Part shown: positions 11,133 to 21,558 of the stretch, piece by piece
Numbering within the stretch: the stretch's first letter is position 1
How the letters are laid out: each line of letters starts with the position of its first letter
Source: Linum tenue
Taxonomy: Eukaryota; Streptophyta; Magnoliopsida; Malpighiales; Linaceae
Direction: 5' to 3'
DNA: 64,000 nt
Assembly: GCA_946122785.1 (NCBI GenBank)
Contig: CAMGYJ010000002.1
Span: 17,706,492 to 17,770,491, forward strand
The notes under the pieces: generated by a model
Database searches by the model: none
Told to the model about the DNA's origin: nothing
What the model saw: the letters and a program-made list of their open reading frames with translations, nothing else
Position numbers and translations under genes: made by a program

Positions 11133-11645
11133 ATTAGCTGTCCTCGAGTGTTATCTTTTTCTTATCTTGTAATGCCTTTCCTTGCGTATTTATTTTTATA
11201 TGTAAGAATCTATGTTTCCTTGCCAATTGGCTTTGCTTCCACCTTAACTTTCCCTTTATTACCAAGCTTCGCGTTTCCTGTGAGGGCGCAATGTTAGGGC
11301 GCTTTTGCAAAAGGCGGGCGCGAAACATGGCGCTTTGCTAGACTTAGCTTTACCGGGCGCTATTTTTGGGCGCTTTAATTTAGGATTACTTAGAATACGT
11401 TACTGGGCGCAAATGGTATGGGCGCTACATGGGGCGCAATGTTACTACCCCTTTAGATATCCGCTTTCACGTATAATAATTAATCCGATTCCAAAAAGTT
11501 GGGGCGCAAAATTGGGGCGCTTTACATGGAGAGGGCGCGAGTATGGCGCTTTACGTGATAAGGCGGGCGCAAAACTGGGCGCTTTGGAAAACATAACACA
11601 CAAGAAAAACACAACTCCGCCATAAAATGGACTAGTCTTGTATGT
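11133..11645. repeat. Spacer between convergent genes, rich in GGGCGC
   Basis: This spacer separates the 3' ends of the plus-strand antisense gene and the minus-strand pol gene. Between about 11283 and 11585 the hexamer GGGCGC (often as GGGCGCTTT or GGGCGCAA) recurs about a dozen times at irregular spacing. T-rich sequence at 11150-11200 may hold the antisense gene's polyadenylation signals. Confidence 0.7.
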
Positions 11646-14600
11646 CTATTCACCTTCAGGTGCCTGTTCCTCCGCTCCTTGCCTGGTACTTGTCTCTGCT
11701 TCAGGCGCCTCATACTTGCGCAAATTTTGTGCATTCCACGTCCTCTTGACCTTCTTGCCTGATAGGTGTTCCAGCTTGAATGTACTTGGACCAATGACCT
11801 CTTGAATGCGGTATGGCCCTTTCCACTTTGGAGCCAACTTCCCTTCGGCCGCTTTGGGGCGGAAATCCCTTTTTAGGACAAGGCTACCTTTCACGAGGTT
11901 GTGCGCCTTCATCTTCTTGTTGTAGTACCTTGCCACTTGACCCTTCATTGCCTCCAATCGCAACACCGCCATCTCTCGGCGCTCGTCCAATAGGTCTAGC
12001 TCATCAATACGCTCTTGGGCCTCCATAGACTCGCTTCGATGGGTCATCCTGAAAGTTGGGACACGCATCTCGACGGGCAACACCGCTTCGCTACCATAAG
12101 TTAGCGCGAAAGGTGTTTCACCCGTGGCTACTTTGAAGGAAGTCCTGTGCGCCCATAGAACACTCGGTAATTCTTCAACCCATCTTCCCTTAGCTTCTGC
12201 CAATCTCGTGTGTAAGCCGTGCAAGATACTCTTGTTTGCTGCCTCGGCTTGTCCGTTGGCTTGAGGGTAGGCCACTGAAGAGAACCTTAACACGACCCCA
12301 TTTTCATCGCAAAACTCTATGAACTTTTTGCAATCAAATTGCTTTCCATGGTCAGTGATGATGGATTCCGGGAGCCCAAAACGCGTAAAGATGTTCTTCC
12401 TTGTGAATTTCCGCACTTGCGCCTCGGTGATTGAGGCCAATGGCTCTGCTTCAATCCATTTGGTGAAGTAATCAACCGCGACAATTAAGTACTTGTACTG
12501 ACCAGGCGCCCTCGGAAACGGTCCCAACAGGTCCATGCCCCACTGAGCGAAGGGCCAGGCGCCTACATTTCCCTGCATGGGTGCCGCTGGGAGATGAATG
12601 TCGTTAGCATGGATTTGGCACTGGTGGCATGATGTCACGTGTCTCCCTGCGTCCCTTCGCATTGTTGGCCAATAATATCCTTGTCGGAGCAAAATTTTCT
12701 CCAGACTGCGGGCGCCTGCATGCATGCCACACGTTCCTTGGTGCACCTCGTTGATCGCCTCTAACCCCTCTGCCTCGGTAAGGCATCTCAAATAGGCGCC
12801 GGAATGTGATCTCTTGTATAATACATCATCCACGATGGTGCATCGAGCTGCCTTCCGACGAAGGCGCCAGGCATCCTTTGGGTTCTCCGGTACGACTCCC
12901 TGCGTTAGGAAGAGGCGAATTGGTGCCATCCACCCTTCTTGCACTCCCGATAGAATGGAGGCCATTACCACCTCTTCGTGTGGGACTTCTTTTGCCACGA
13001 TCACCGTCCGACTCTCCTCAAAGTCTAAAGCCGTAGCCAACTTAGACAAAGCGTCTGCGTGAGTATTCTCCTCTCTCGGGACATGCGTAAAAGTTACCTC
13101 TCGAAACCAAGCGCACCTCTTCCGCACGGACTGCACATAGGCGCATAGAGCCTCCTCTTTTACTTCGTAAACTTCGTTCAGCTGATTGACCACCAGCGCT
13201 GAGTCAGTTTTCACATTAACCCTTTGGGCGCCCAGCTCCCTCGCATAATGAAGTCCGGCCAGAACAGCCTCGTACTCAGCCGCATTGTTCGTTTTGAGGG
13301 TCGCAAAACGAAGCACGATTTCATGAAGGGCGCCTAAAGGGCTAACGAGCACCATGCCGGCCCCGGCGCCTGCCCGACTTGCTGCTCCATCCACATGTAC
13401 TTGCCAGCATTCCTCAATGCCCGGCCCTCCGTCGGCCACACCTTCGGCCATGAAGTCTGCCAACACTTGAGCTTTAACAGCTGGACGGGGCGCGTAACTT
13501 ATATCGAACTCACTTAACTGCACGGCCCACTTCACCAGGCGCCCAGACACATCCATTGATCCAAGAACCGTCCTTAGTGGCAGGTTGGTGAGCACCACGA
13601 TGCTATGAGCCTGAAAATAAGGTCTGAGCTTGTTCGCGGCCATTACTACCGCCAAAGCCGCCTTCTCTATGGGTGCATATCGCGTCTCATGGCCAACCAT
13701 GGTGCGGCTGACGTAATACACCGGTCGCTCTTCGTTCGTTAGCGAGTCTTTGGATATCAGTACAACGCTCACAGCGATGTGGGACACCGCTATGTACAAG
13801 TATAGCACTTCCTTGGCTCTAGGCGCGGTCATTACCGTAGGCGCTATGAGTAGCCCCTTCAATTCTTCAAACGCCTTGTTGCATTCTTCTGTCCATCGAA
13901 ACTTGGTGGCCTTTTTCAATACCTTGAAGAAGGGGGCGCCCCGGTCCGAGGCTCGCGGAATGAACCGTCCCAACGCCGCCAGCCTTCCCGTTAACACTTG
14001 CACTTCTTTCGGCGTTCTCGGGGGCGCCAAGTTCTTGATGGCCTCCACCTGCCTGGGATTGGCCTCAATCCCCCTTTTGGTTATCATGAAACCCAAGAAC
14101 TTTCCCGCCTCCGCAAAGAATACACACTTTTTGGGGTTAAGCCTCAAATTGAATCGGCGCATTGTCTCGAAAGTTTCCCGGAGGTCCAGGATATGATCCA
14201 GGCGCCTCTTACTCTTCACTATCAAATCATCCACATATGCTTCCACGTTTCTCCCTATCTGCTCGCGGAAGACTTGGTTTACCATACGTTGGTAAGTGGC
14301 GCCTGCATTCTTTAAACCAAATGCCATGACACGATAGCAAAAGTTGCCAAAAGGTGTCATGAAGGCCGTTTTCGCCCGGTCCTCCTCCACCATAGGGATC
14401 TGATGATAGCCTGAAAACATGTCCAAGAAGCTGAGCGCTTCGTGATACGCCGTCGCATCTACCAGCAAGTCGATGCGTGGCATGGGGTAGGCATCCGTCG
14501 GGCACGCCCGGTTGAGGTTAGTAAAGTCGACGCACATCCTCCAATCTCCCGACGGCTTTGGGACGAACACTACATTGGAGAGCCACGTAATGTACCTTGC

Positions 14601-15131
14601 CTCCTCCACAAACCCCGCTTCTCGCAACCTATCAACTTCATGCCGGAGCGCCTCTTCTTTCTCGGGGGTCAAGTTTCGTCGCTTTTGTTGCACCGGCCTT
14701 TTACCTTCTTCCACTGCCAGCCTATGTGCCGCAACTTCGGGGGACACTCCGGGCATATCCCGAGCGCTCCATGCAAACAATTCACCGAATTCTCGCAGTA
14801 ACTCAATTAAGGGCGCTCGCATAGCCTCTGGCGCCTGTGATGATATTCGTATTATCTGGTCTGGGCGCCCCTCGTCCAATATCATAGCCATCTCATCATC
14901 TACTGGCTCTGCCCTGGGCGCCTCCTCCGGACGGATGTCTACGATATTCAGTCTATGCTTCCGACCTCGATTCTTTGAGTCCTCTTCTCTTGCATATCGC
15001 GGGACATTCCTTCCACGCGAGACACCTACGCCTTGAGGAGCGACGAACTTCAGTGTCTGATGGCACGTCGAGGCCACCCCATTGAATTGCTCCAAAAGAG
15101 GGACAGTCAACGATGCCAAACTCCACCGCAT
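11646..15131 (-). CDS. pol: Gypsy pol: reverse transcriptase, two RNase H domains, integrase
   Basis: An open frame of 1161 residues. The RT spans about residues 165-345, with YVDD at 299-302. It is followed by the ordinary RNase H (about 430-560, with a weak first catalytic position). A second archaeal-type RNase H (about 576-700) has candidate acidic residues in VDGAAS, AAEYEA, KTDSA and HADALS. Integrase follows: an HHCC zinc site (His 797/804 region, Cys 835 and 838), then the DDE core with D866, D927 and E963. There is no chromodomain. It makes cDNA and inserts it in the nucleus. The true protein N-terminus is unclear because the frame overlaps gag-protease by 179 bases in another frame; protease and RT were probably once a single reading frame. 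Confidence 0.93.
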   Translation of the reverse strand: MRWSLASLTVPLLEQFNGVASTCHQTLKFVAPQGVGVSRGRNVPRYAREEDSKNRGRKHRLNIVDIRPEEAPRAEPVDDEMAMILDEGRPDQIIRISSQAPEAMRAPLIELLREFGELFAWSARDMPGVSPEVAAHRLAVEEGKRPVQQKRRNLTPEKEEALRHEVDRLREAGFVEEARYITWLSNVVFVPKPSGDWRMCVDFTNLNRACPTDAYPMPRIDLLVDATAYHEALSFLDMFSGYHQIPMVEEDRAKTAFMTPFGNFCYRVMAFGLKNAGATYQRMVNQVFREQIGRNVEAYVDDLIVKSKRRLDHILDLRETFETMRRFNLRLNPKKCVFFAEAGKFLGFMITKRGIEANPRQVEAIKNLAPPRTPKEVQVLTGRLAALGRFIPRASDRGAPFFKVLKKATKFRWTEECNKAFEELKGLLIAPTVMTAPRAKEVLYLYIAVSHIAVSVVLISKDSLTNEERPVYYVSRTMVGHETRYAPIEKAALAVVMAANKLRPYFQAHSIVVLTNLPLRTVLGSMDVSGRLVKWAVQLSEFDISYAPRPAVKAQVLADFMAEGVADGGPGIEECWQVHVDGAASRAGAGAGMVLVSPLGALHEIVLRFATLKTNNAAEYEAVLAGLHYARELGAQRVNVKTDSALVVNQLNEVYEVKEEALCAYVQSVRKRCAWFREVTFTHVPREENTHADALSKLATALDFEESRTVIVAKEVPHEEVVMASILSGVQEGWMAPIRLFLTQGVVPENPKDAWRLRRKAARCTIVDDVLYKRSHSGAYLRCLTEAEGLEAINEVHQGTCGMHAGARSLEKILLRQGYYWPTMRRDAGRHVTSCHQCQIHANDIHLPAAPMQGNVGAWPFAQWGMDLLGPFPRAPGQYKYLIVAVDYFTKWIEAEPLASITEAQVRKFTRKNIFTRFGLPESIITDHGKQFDCKKFIEFCDENGVVLRFSSVAYPQANGQAEAANKSILHGLHTRLAEAKGRWVEELPSVLWAHRTSFKVATGETPFALTYGSEAVLPVEMRVPTFRMTHRSESMEAQERIDELDLLDERREMAVLRLEAMKGQVARYYNKKMKAHNLVKGSLVLKRDFRPKAAEGKLAPKWKGPYRIQEVIGPSTFKLEHLSGKKVKRTWNAQNLRKYEAPEAETSTRQGAEEQAPEGE

Positions 15132-17061
15132 GTGTTACGCAATGCGCTTCGTCCCCCAGAGTGACAGGGAGGCGTACGCGCCCGATGACTTGAGCAGGTG
15201 CCCCCGAGAATCCGACCAACACCGAATTTGAGGGACGCACCAACTCAGGTGCCAGTTGCATTCGTTCGAAGGTGCTCTTGAAGAGGACATCCATAGAGCT
15301 GCCTGTGTCTACCAACATTCTCTTCACTTTACATCCGGCTATCACCCCTTGTATCTCAAGAGCCTCCTCCGACGGGACTTGGCACGCCTCATCCGGTTCC
15401 TGATTAAAGTGGATGTGCACGGCTTCCCTGGCTTCAAGCGACGCAGCTCGCAGGCGCCTAGATCTCTCCAACTTCTCTCTCAAGTCAAGGGTACCCGTTA
15501 TGGACTCGACTGTAAGCCTTACACGGCTAGGTTCTCCTTCTTGATCTACCTCAAACGGAGGTGGCGGAATAATAGGCGCCGGCTCAGTTCCTGGTTCTTT
15601 GGGCGCTTCTCTGAGCGTGGGCGGCACCGCGGTTTGGGCTCTTGGTTCTTCAGGCGCCCTCCTCTGTTCCGGCACCTGCCTCGTCACATAGGTTCGATGC
15701 GTCCTGTCTTCCATTCTTCTGACGAAGTCGTTGAGCATGCCCTTGTCAGCTAAAGTTTGTAGTTCGGACTTCAGTTGGTAACAATCGGCCGTGTGATGCC
15801 CCTTGTCGCGATGGAAGTCACAATATCTGTCCAGATTTTTTTCGTTAGGCTGGCCGCGCATGGGCCCCGGCCACCTTATATTGTAGCCCCTATCCTTCAC
15901 ATACTGTAGCACATTCTTGAGGGTATCATTGTACTCTGTAAAATTTGCAGCACTCCTCGGCACAAGGCGTGGCGCCTCTGGTCTCCTTGGTGGGACGAAA
16001 TTTCCGGGACCAGGTCTGGGCGCCTGCCTCACCTCGCCTTCATCACCTCTCAGGCGCCTCTTTTCAGCCCTTCGCGCCGCCAAAGTTTCTTCCAACATAA
16101 TCACCTTTTGTACTCTCCGGTCAAGGTCTTCGGTGGATACTAGATCTCGCTTGGACAGGACCCGGCATAGCTCTTCGCTTGAGGTGCAGGCATCCAAGCA
16201 GACCCCTAACACTGCTGGTTGCACATCTTTGACCGCCATGGCCACCGAGATCCACCGATCATAAAACTCTCTGAGCGCCTCACCTTCCCTCTGTTTGACT
16301 TTAAACAACGCCCCTATGGTCAATGTCCGACGCTTTCGGCTTGCAAATTTGGACAAAAACAACTCAGCAAATTCTTCGAAACATTCTATGCGCCCCTCCT
16401 CAATTTGGTGGTACCAATCCAGGACCACGCCTGCGAATGTGGATGGAAACACCTTGCACAATGTGGCGTCGGAGCTGTTGTAGAGCTGCATCTTAGTAAA
16501 GTAGCTATTCAGGTGGTCTTCCGGGTCAGCCACCCCATCATAACTCGGCAACGGGGGGATCGTAGTTCCCGCTGGCTCCATTAGGATGCGCCGCGCCAGA
16601 GGCTGCCGAACACCAAACCTTCGAGCAATCCTCCTAGGCGCCCATACGTCCTCTGGGCCTGTTTGCGCGCGCTCGATATTTAGCCTCCCCTCTCGTGGGC
16701 GCCCAAACGCGTCATGCCCCTGCTCGGAGGCATACGGCGGTCCGTATTGCAGAGACTCCGAATCTTCCCCCGTTCTTTCCCGCTTTCTCGCCCCTGGGCT
16801 GTACATCATCACATCTTCACTTCGTTCCCCTTCCAACTCCCTCTTGAGCGCCGCTATGGCCCGATCTTGGTCGGCTATGATTCGAAACAACTCTCTTTTC
16901 GTCAAAGACTCGCCATCATCAGCAGACAGGCGCCTGGGGCTTCCTTGTCCCTCCCCATCCATGCTCCTCTCTTGACTCAGTTGACGCTCGCCTCCTTCAT
17001 GATCCGAGTTCCCCGACCTGGAATTGCCTTCTCCATCGTTCCCTTCGTTCATGTTTTCCAT
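14953..17061 (-). CDS. gag: Gypsy gag-protease
   Basis: 702 residues. A charged N-terminal region precedes the retrotransposon gag (capsid) domain at about 160-335. A Cys/His knuckle of the Tat/gypsy type (CDFHRDKGHHTADC, 414-427) follows, then an aspartic protease whose active site is DTGSS at 585-589. After about residue 655 (near 15095) the sequence leaves the family pattern. The expected protease C-terminal motif is missing, while related sequence continues in the pol frame, so a small deletion or frameshift lies near 15070-15110. The start codon is inside a 113-bp tandem duplication, so an extra partial copy of the N-terminus lies upstream. Gag forms the particle that packages element RNA. 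Confidence 0.9.
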   Translation of the reverse strand: MENMNEGNDGEGNSRSGNSDHEGGERQLSQERSMDGEGQGSPRRLSADDGESLTKRELFRIIADQDRAIAALKRELEGERSEDVMMYSPGARKRERTGEDSESLQYGPPYASEQGHDAFGRPREGRLNIERAQTGPEDVWAPRRIARRFGVRQPLARRILMEPAGTTIPPLPSYDGVADPEDHLNSYFTKMQLYNSSDATLCKVFPSTFAGVVLDWYHQIEEGRIECFEEFAELFLSKFASRKRRTLTIGALFKVKQREGEALREFYDRWISVAMAVKDVQPAVLGVCLDACTSSEELCRVLSKRDLVSTEDLDRRVQKVIMLEETLAARRAEKRRLRGDEGEVRQAPRPGPGNFVPPRRPEAPRLVPRSAANFTEYNDTLKNVLQYVKDRGYNIRWPGPMRGQPNEKNLDRYCDFHRDKGHHTADCYQLKSELQTLADKGMLNDFVRRMEDRTHRTYVTRQVPEQRRAPEEPRAQTAVPPTLREAPKEPGTEPAPIIPPPPFEVDQEGEPSRVRLTVESITGTLDLREKLERSRRLRAASLEAREAVHIHFNQEPDEACQVPSEEALEIQGVIAGCKVKRMLVDTGSSMDVLFKSTFERMQLAPELVRPSNSVLVGFSGAPAQVIGRVRLPVTLGDEAHCVTHAVEFGIVDCPSFGAIQWGGLDVPSDTEVRRSSRRRCLAWKECPAICKRRGLKESRSEA

Positions 17062-17211
17062 GCGCCTACCGTTTTCGTGCGTCTTCTCCCCCTTCCTGGC
17101 TCGCCTCCTTCATGATCCGAGTTCCCCGACCTGGAATTGCCTTCTCCATCGTTCCCTTCGTTCATGTTTTCCATGCGCCTACCGTTTTCGTGCGTCTTCT
17201 CCCCCTTCCTG
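16986..17211. repeat. 113-bp tandem duplication over gag start and leader
   Basis: Units at 16986-17098 and 17099-17211 are essentially identical. The duplicated stretch spans the gag start codon and reaches nearly to the 5' LTR, so the leader contains a second copy of the first gag codons. TGGCGCGCC just inside the LTR may be the primer binding site; I could not assign the tRNA. Confidence 0.88.
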
Positions 17212-17221
17212 GCGCGCCAAT

Positions 17222-17784
17222 TGTTTGTGCCTAGATACCACCGAACGCTTTTCCTCCACCTTTCCACTTTTCCGTCACCCGGGCGCCTAGAACCTGCACC
17301 CACAAGCGCCTAAGGGCCTCGATCGACCCGTTAGCACTCCGAAGCTCAAGTCAGTGCACTTTTCTAGAGAGATAAGTGTTTGGGAATAGTTTAGTGAGAG
17401 AAGCCAACCTCCGTAAATGCTATCGTCTGCCCCTATTTATACTCACCGAACCCGAGGTTGATCTCCGCCACGTCACCTCCTTCATTCAATGCTCTGCGCC
17501 CCCAGACAGCTAACCGCCCTGTCAGACTCCTGACACCTGACTGGCATTCCACAGCTCTGCCAGGCTCCTGACACACGACAGGCGCCCGCAGGCCGTGGTC
17601 CACCCTCCAGTTGGTCGCCACCTGGCTTTTGGTGCTCTGTGTGACAGCCAACCGCCCTGTCAGACTTCTGACACGAGACAGGCGCCCCGGGTCGTGGTCC
17701 ACCAGCCAATTGGCCGCCACCTGGCTCTTGGTATCTTACTCTTTTGGGCTTTGTCCCCTAGCTCACTGGGTAATACCCCCAACA
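17222..17784 (-). repeat. 5' LTR of the gypsy element
   Basis: 563 bp, near-identical to 7970-8532. TATAAATA for minus-strand transcription lies at 17434-17441 (written TATTTATA on the plus strand); this would drive gag-pol. It is flanked on the right by the target duplication AAATC. Confidence 0.93.
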
Positions 17785-18636
17785 AAATCTATAGAGTGTA
17801 AAAAGCTATAATGACCTGTTGCCACATTTAGACCTACATAAATATCATTTTGATCACTTTTTTCCCCTGCAAATCGTTTGAGCTTTCATCTCTCAAAACC
17901 CACCAGCTCAAGTGTAGTAGAAGGGGCAAGCTCCTTCAGTTTACCAGTATTCATGATATCATACAAAGAACTAGGCAGCAAGAAACACATAGACTAGGCA
18001 GCAAAGTAATAGCTTCACGTTCATTACATCAATAAACCATTCTTTTTGAAACAAAAAATATGTTCCTTATTATACCAAAAAACCATAAGCACAATCTGGA
18101 ATTAAAAAAAGTCTTCCCAAGTAAATTACATGTGTAATGTTGACCTTTTGCCCACTTCATCTGGCATAAACTAAAATAAATATACAAGTCTTGGTATTAT
18201 ATTTAGTTGTTACCTGTTTGTTTGCTGATGCCCCATGGCAGTACTGGATCTTTCCTTATTGCTGACACCGGCTCCCTACATGAAAGGAAAATTAAGATGA
18301 ATAGTAGACTCAAAACCAAAAGGAAATTTAACACTAAGTCGGTTGATCTGAGATTAATAGCAGCAGGAAGGAAGACATGATGAGACGAGGAAGATGCAGA
18401 TACTAGCAATATATGGCTTTACTTGGTCCCATTTGTCAAAGGTCCTTGGTTTGAATTTGATTCAAGATTCATATTTAGTAGATTATAGGTTGCACCCATT
18501 TGTCTAGCCAGGTATCTAACAAAGCTTATTCTTATGATACACAGAGCACACAGACATTTATAAACAGAAATCTCAACTCCTTGAGTGATTTGCCTCAACT
18601 AGAGACCATAAGTTTCATTTATATCCATAAGATCAC

Positions 18637-18732
18637 CTGATCATGAATCAGAAGCACTGTGGATACTGTTGCCTGGACGTAATCAGGAACAGGCTTTTCC
18701 ACACAATGAAGTTCTAGATTAAACACCCTGCA
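18637..18732 (-). pseudogene. Exon-like fragment resembling a DEAH-box helicase
   Basis: A 96-bp, phase-0 segment bordered on the minus strand by an AG acceptor after a T-rich tract (TTTCAG) and a GTGATC donor. Its 32-residue translation contains VEKPVPDYVQATVSTVLLIH. This resembles, from memory, the segment between the two helicase lobes of plant DEAH9/DHX35-type RNA helicases. The expected next exon, with the FLTGQ-type motif, is absent, so only a fragment is present. The helicase identity is an inference from one short block. Confidence 0.5.
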
Positions 18733-18829
18733 CTGAAACATATACCAAAGAAGTGAAATCCCAATAATTAGTGCTAATCCAAGAAGTTTAACTCACTTAA
18801 TCACCCTTTCTGTTGTTTAAATCACTCAC

Positions 18830-18925
18830 CTTCATTGTAAGGTTCACATATGCTTCTGGGAATATCCCTGCTTGTTGGCCAAACTTGTTCAAAGGATAAA
18901 GCAACATATCAACTTCCTTCATTAA
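18830..18925 (-). pseudogene. Exon-like fragment of unknown origin
   Basis: Another 96-bp phase-0 open segment on the minus strand, with a GTGAGT donor and a CTGCAAG acceptor. It contains NKFGQQAGIFPEAYVNLTM. It would splice in frame to the helicase-like segment at 18637-18732, but I cannot assign it to the same family, so the transcript may be chimeric. Confidence 0.4.
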
Positions 18926-21194
18926 CTTGCAGCCTTACAGAAACACCATTTATTTGCAGCATTGCAAAGATACCTTGAATCAAAGTAAACAGAATGTAAA
19001 CTTATATATATCTAAGAATGTCATCCCTACTTTTTCATAACAAGGCAGCAAAATCAAATGCAGGATATGTCTCACCTGATTTGCAGTGGCTTCAACAAGC
19101 TTCTTGTCTCTTTGTCCAGACTAAGCCTCTACATGGAAAATGAAGCTCTCCCGCCATACTGACACATTGACAAACCAACTAACACAACTAAGTAAGAATG
19201 AATAAAAAACAACGAACACACATAGCTTAATAACACCTTGTTATAGATCATAAATTCCATTGCCTCACTTAGGGAACCATCGTTGGTATTCACTTAGTCA
19301 GGGGAAGAATGACCTCAAATCTATCCACTCCAAACATTCCCAAACGGGATGGCGTGCAAGTCCCTGCACACAAGGAAAATTACTTAAATATTTGGATAAC
19401 CTACTAAATCCTACAATCTAAACCAAGACTGCAACATATAGAAAGCCGATAAAACAGCAGTCGACACAAACCTGAACTGTACTCATCAGGTTGAAGTTGC
19501 TTAGTGTTGCCTTCTCAAACAACTCTCAATCAACAGATAAAGGTCGAGCTATCACAATAGAAGAAGTTACCAACTTAATGGCATCAAACAATTCCTAATA
19601 CATTGTATAAAAGTTAACCCCTATGGTTCAATAAAAGGTCAGAAACTCAACTTTACAAAAAAAGATATGCTTATAACTGTAACCAAAACATGCACACAAC
19701 AAAGCAATTAGGAAAAATAAAAAACTACCACTAGTGTTTATTAGATTACCAGGTAAGTCCTTCCATACAAGAATATGTAAATGGCCAGAACAGTCATCTG
19801 CCAGAAAAAAGCATATGGTATTAAAAATTTGTGAACACTTGAAATGGGATAGTGATATACAATGAGACATTAAAGACAATTTAGAATTAATACCATTGTA
19901 CAAACATTAATACCAACTGATGAATTGTAGAAGGATAGCATTCTGAAGAACTCAAATAATTGTCAGAGTCTGTAGACATCCCTCCCTAATCAGTACTTGC
20001 TCTCCATTTCCACAACAACTTTGCCTTCAAACAGCACAACCTGGTTTAAACCAACATATCTTCCCTACGTAACCTACAAGGTACAGACCATAAAAAAAAT
20101 GAAGATGGTGCGTTCTCTGAGGCTAAGCAAAGAAAAAGGACCAAATACTAAACATGAATGTAATCATGGTGCGTAACATCTCTCTGTCTCAATGTTGAGT
20201 TAAACCCTGCAGCATTCAGTAGCCCAGATAGTGTTAAAAGAATTCCACTAAACAACACAAAATTGAGTCTAAATCTCATTTATGCAAAAGTAGGCAAGAT
20301 CTACAAAGTTCTTTCTAAAACTGGAAGTAGAATTCCAACCATATCGATCTTTGACACTCAAAAGACAACCAAATTAAGCATAGGCCATGTACAGAACTGT
20401 TGACCACTTGACAGCAATAAGAGAAACCAAACGCCATAAATTTCACGTTACTAAAGTTCATCAGAAGAGCTTGACGGACCAAGAACAATAAGATGAAGTA
20501 AACTAGAATGTTCTACAATAAGTAATGATTAGAATGAGAGAATCCCTTAAAAGTGCGGCAAGAACACAAAAACCCAAACCCTAGACAATCAAATCTCGTA
20601 TTTCCCCCTATTCGATTGGGAGATCTCTAAGTCGACGAGAAACAGAACCCTAATTCTTCACAAATTAGAAATTATGAGATCGACTGACCTAGGGATAGAA
20701 AACTACCAAAAGCGAGATAAAAACTCCAAAATGAGAACTAAGAATGAGAAGAGATGAAATACCTAAGTCGGAGATTCATAGCAGCAACTTGCAGCAGAGG
20801 AGCAATCTACAGCGGGGGAATTGCAGCGACGCTGGTGGTATCACTGAAAGAGAGACCGGAGCGGCAGCGCGGGTGAAGAGCGGTCAGAATCGCGATCGTC
20901 GGAAGGAAGAAGAGGGTTTGAATTCGGGTGAATTTCAGAGAACCAGAAGAAGTGGTAAAGACGATAGACATCTTTGGGAGATAAACATCTAATGAAACTT
21001 TTTACATTTCAAATTGTAATTAAATAATTATTTGGATAAAAAAACAAAAACGACAAAAACTTGCTAAAAGACAAGCAAATAAACTGATTTTTTATTTTTA
21101 TTATACCGACGGACGTTCGACGGACAGAAGTTGCCGTCCAAACCCATGCATTTAGCGCCGAGGAACGCGGCCGTCATCAAGCAAGTGTCATTAA

Positions 21195-21558
21195 GGGGTC
21201 GTTTGCTTGTTGGATTTGGGTCATGGATTTGGTACCTAAATCCCAAGTTTGATGGATTTAACACAAGTTCATTGTTTGTTGATGGGTATCAAATCCGTGG
21301 GGTCCACGGATTTGGTCTTTAATTTGGGACCAAATCCGTGGACCCCACGGACTTGTAAATCCCACATATTTGTTTGGGATTTGCAAATCCATGATGGTTG
21401 TTAGTTGCTTATGTGACAAATCCATCATAAATCCATTATCAATTCTATCATGCAAACACTAGACTTTTCAAATCCATAATACAATAAATCCCTCATGAAT
21501 CCCAAGGTTTTTGTTGCACAAAACCTTCATTTTTCAAATCCAACAAGCAAACGACCCC
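21195..21558. mobile_element. Tourist-like (PIF/Harbinger) MITE
   Basis: 364 bp. The ends GGGGTCGTTTGCTTGTTGGA and its reverse complement form a TIR of about 25 bp. The 3-bp target duplication TAA (21192-21194 and 21559-21561) fits the Harbinger preference. It sits close to the right end of the CACTA element and splits its subterminal region. No coding capacity. Confidence 0.88.

Larger units (their letters stand above)
7970..17784 (-). mobile_element. Ty3/gypsy LTR retrotransposon, Tat type
   Basis: A complete 9.8 kb element lies on the minus strand, with two 563-bp LTRs starting TG and ending CA and the 5-bp target duplication AAATC (7965-7969 and 17785-17789). Gag-protease and pol lie on the minus strand. 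Pol has RT, RNase H, a second archaeal-type RNase H and integrase in that order; the doubled RNase H points to the Tat lineage (Retand/Ogre group). A long 3' region holds an extra gene on the opposite strand, a recurrent feature of Tat elements. I count three substitutions between the LTRs, so the insertion is recent. GGCGCC occurs at remarkable density throughout. Confidence 0.93.
17790..21100 (-). other. CACTA interior with several exon-like segments
   Basis: No long reading frame on either strand. On the minus strand, several short open segments are bordered by plausible AG acceptors and GT donors, for example near 19080-19130, 19235-19370 and 19485-19560, besides the two listed separately. 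The end near 20700-20990 is purine-rich and resembles a first exon or untranslated leader. At least one segment (19235-19370) contains stops in every frame, so the whole is not an intact gene. It reads as captured or decayed gene sequence carried by the CACTA element. Confidence 0.45.
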
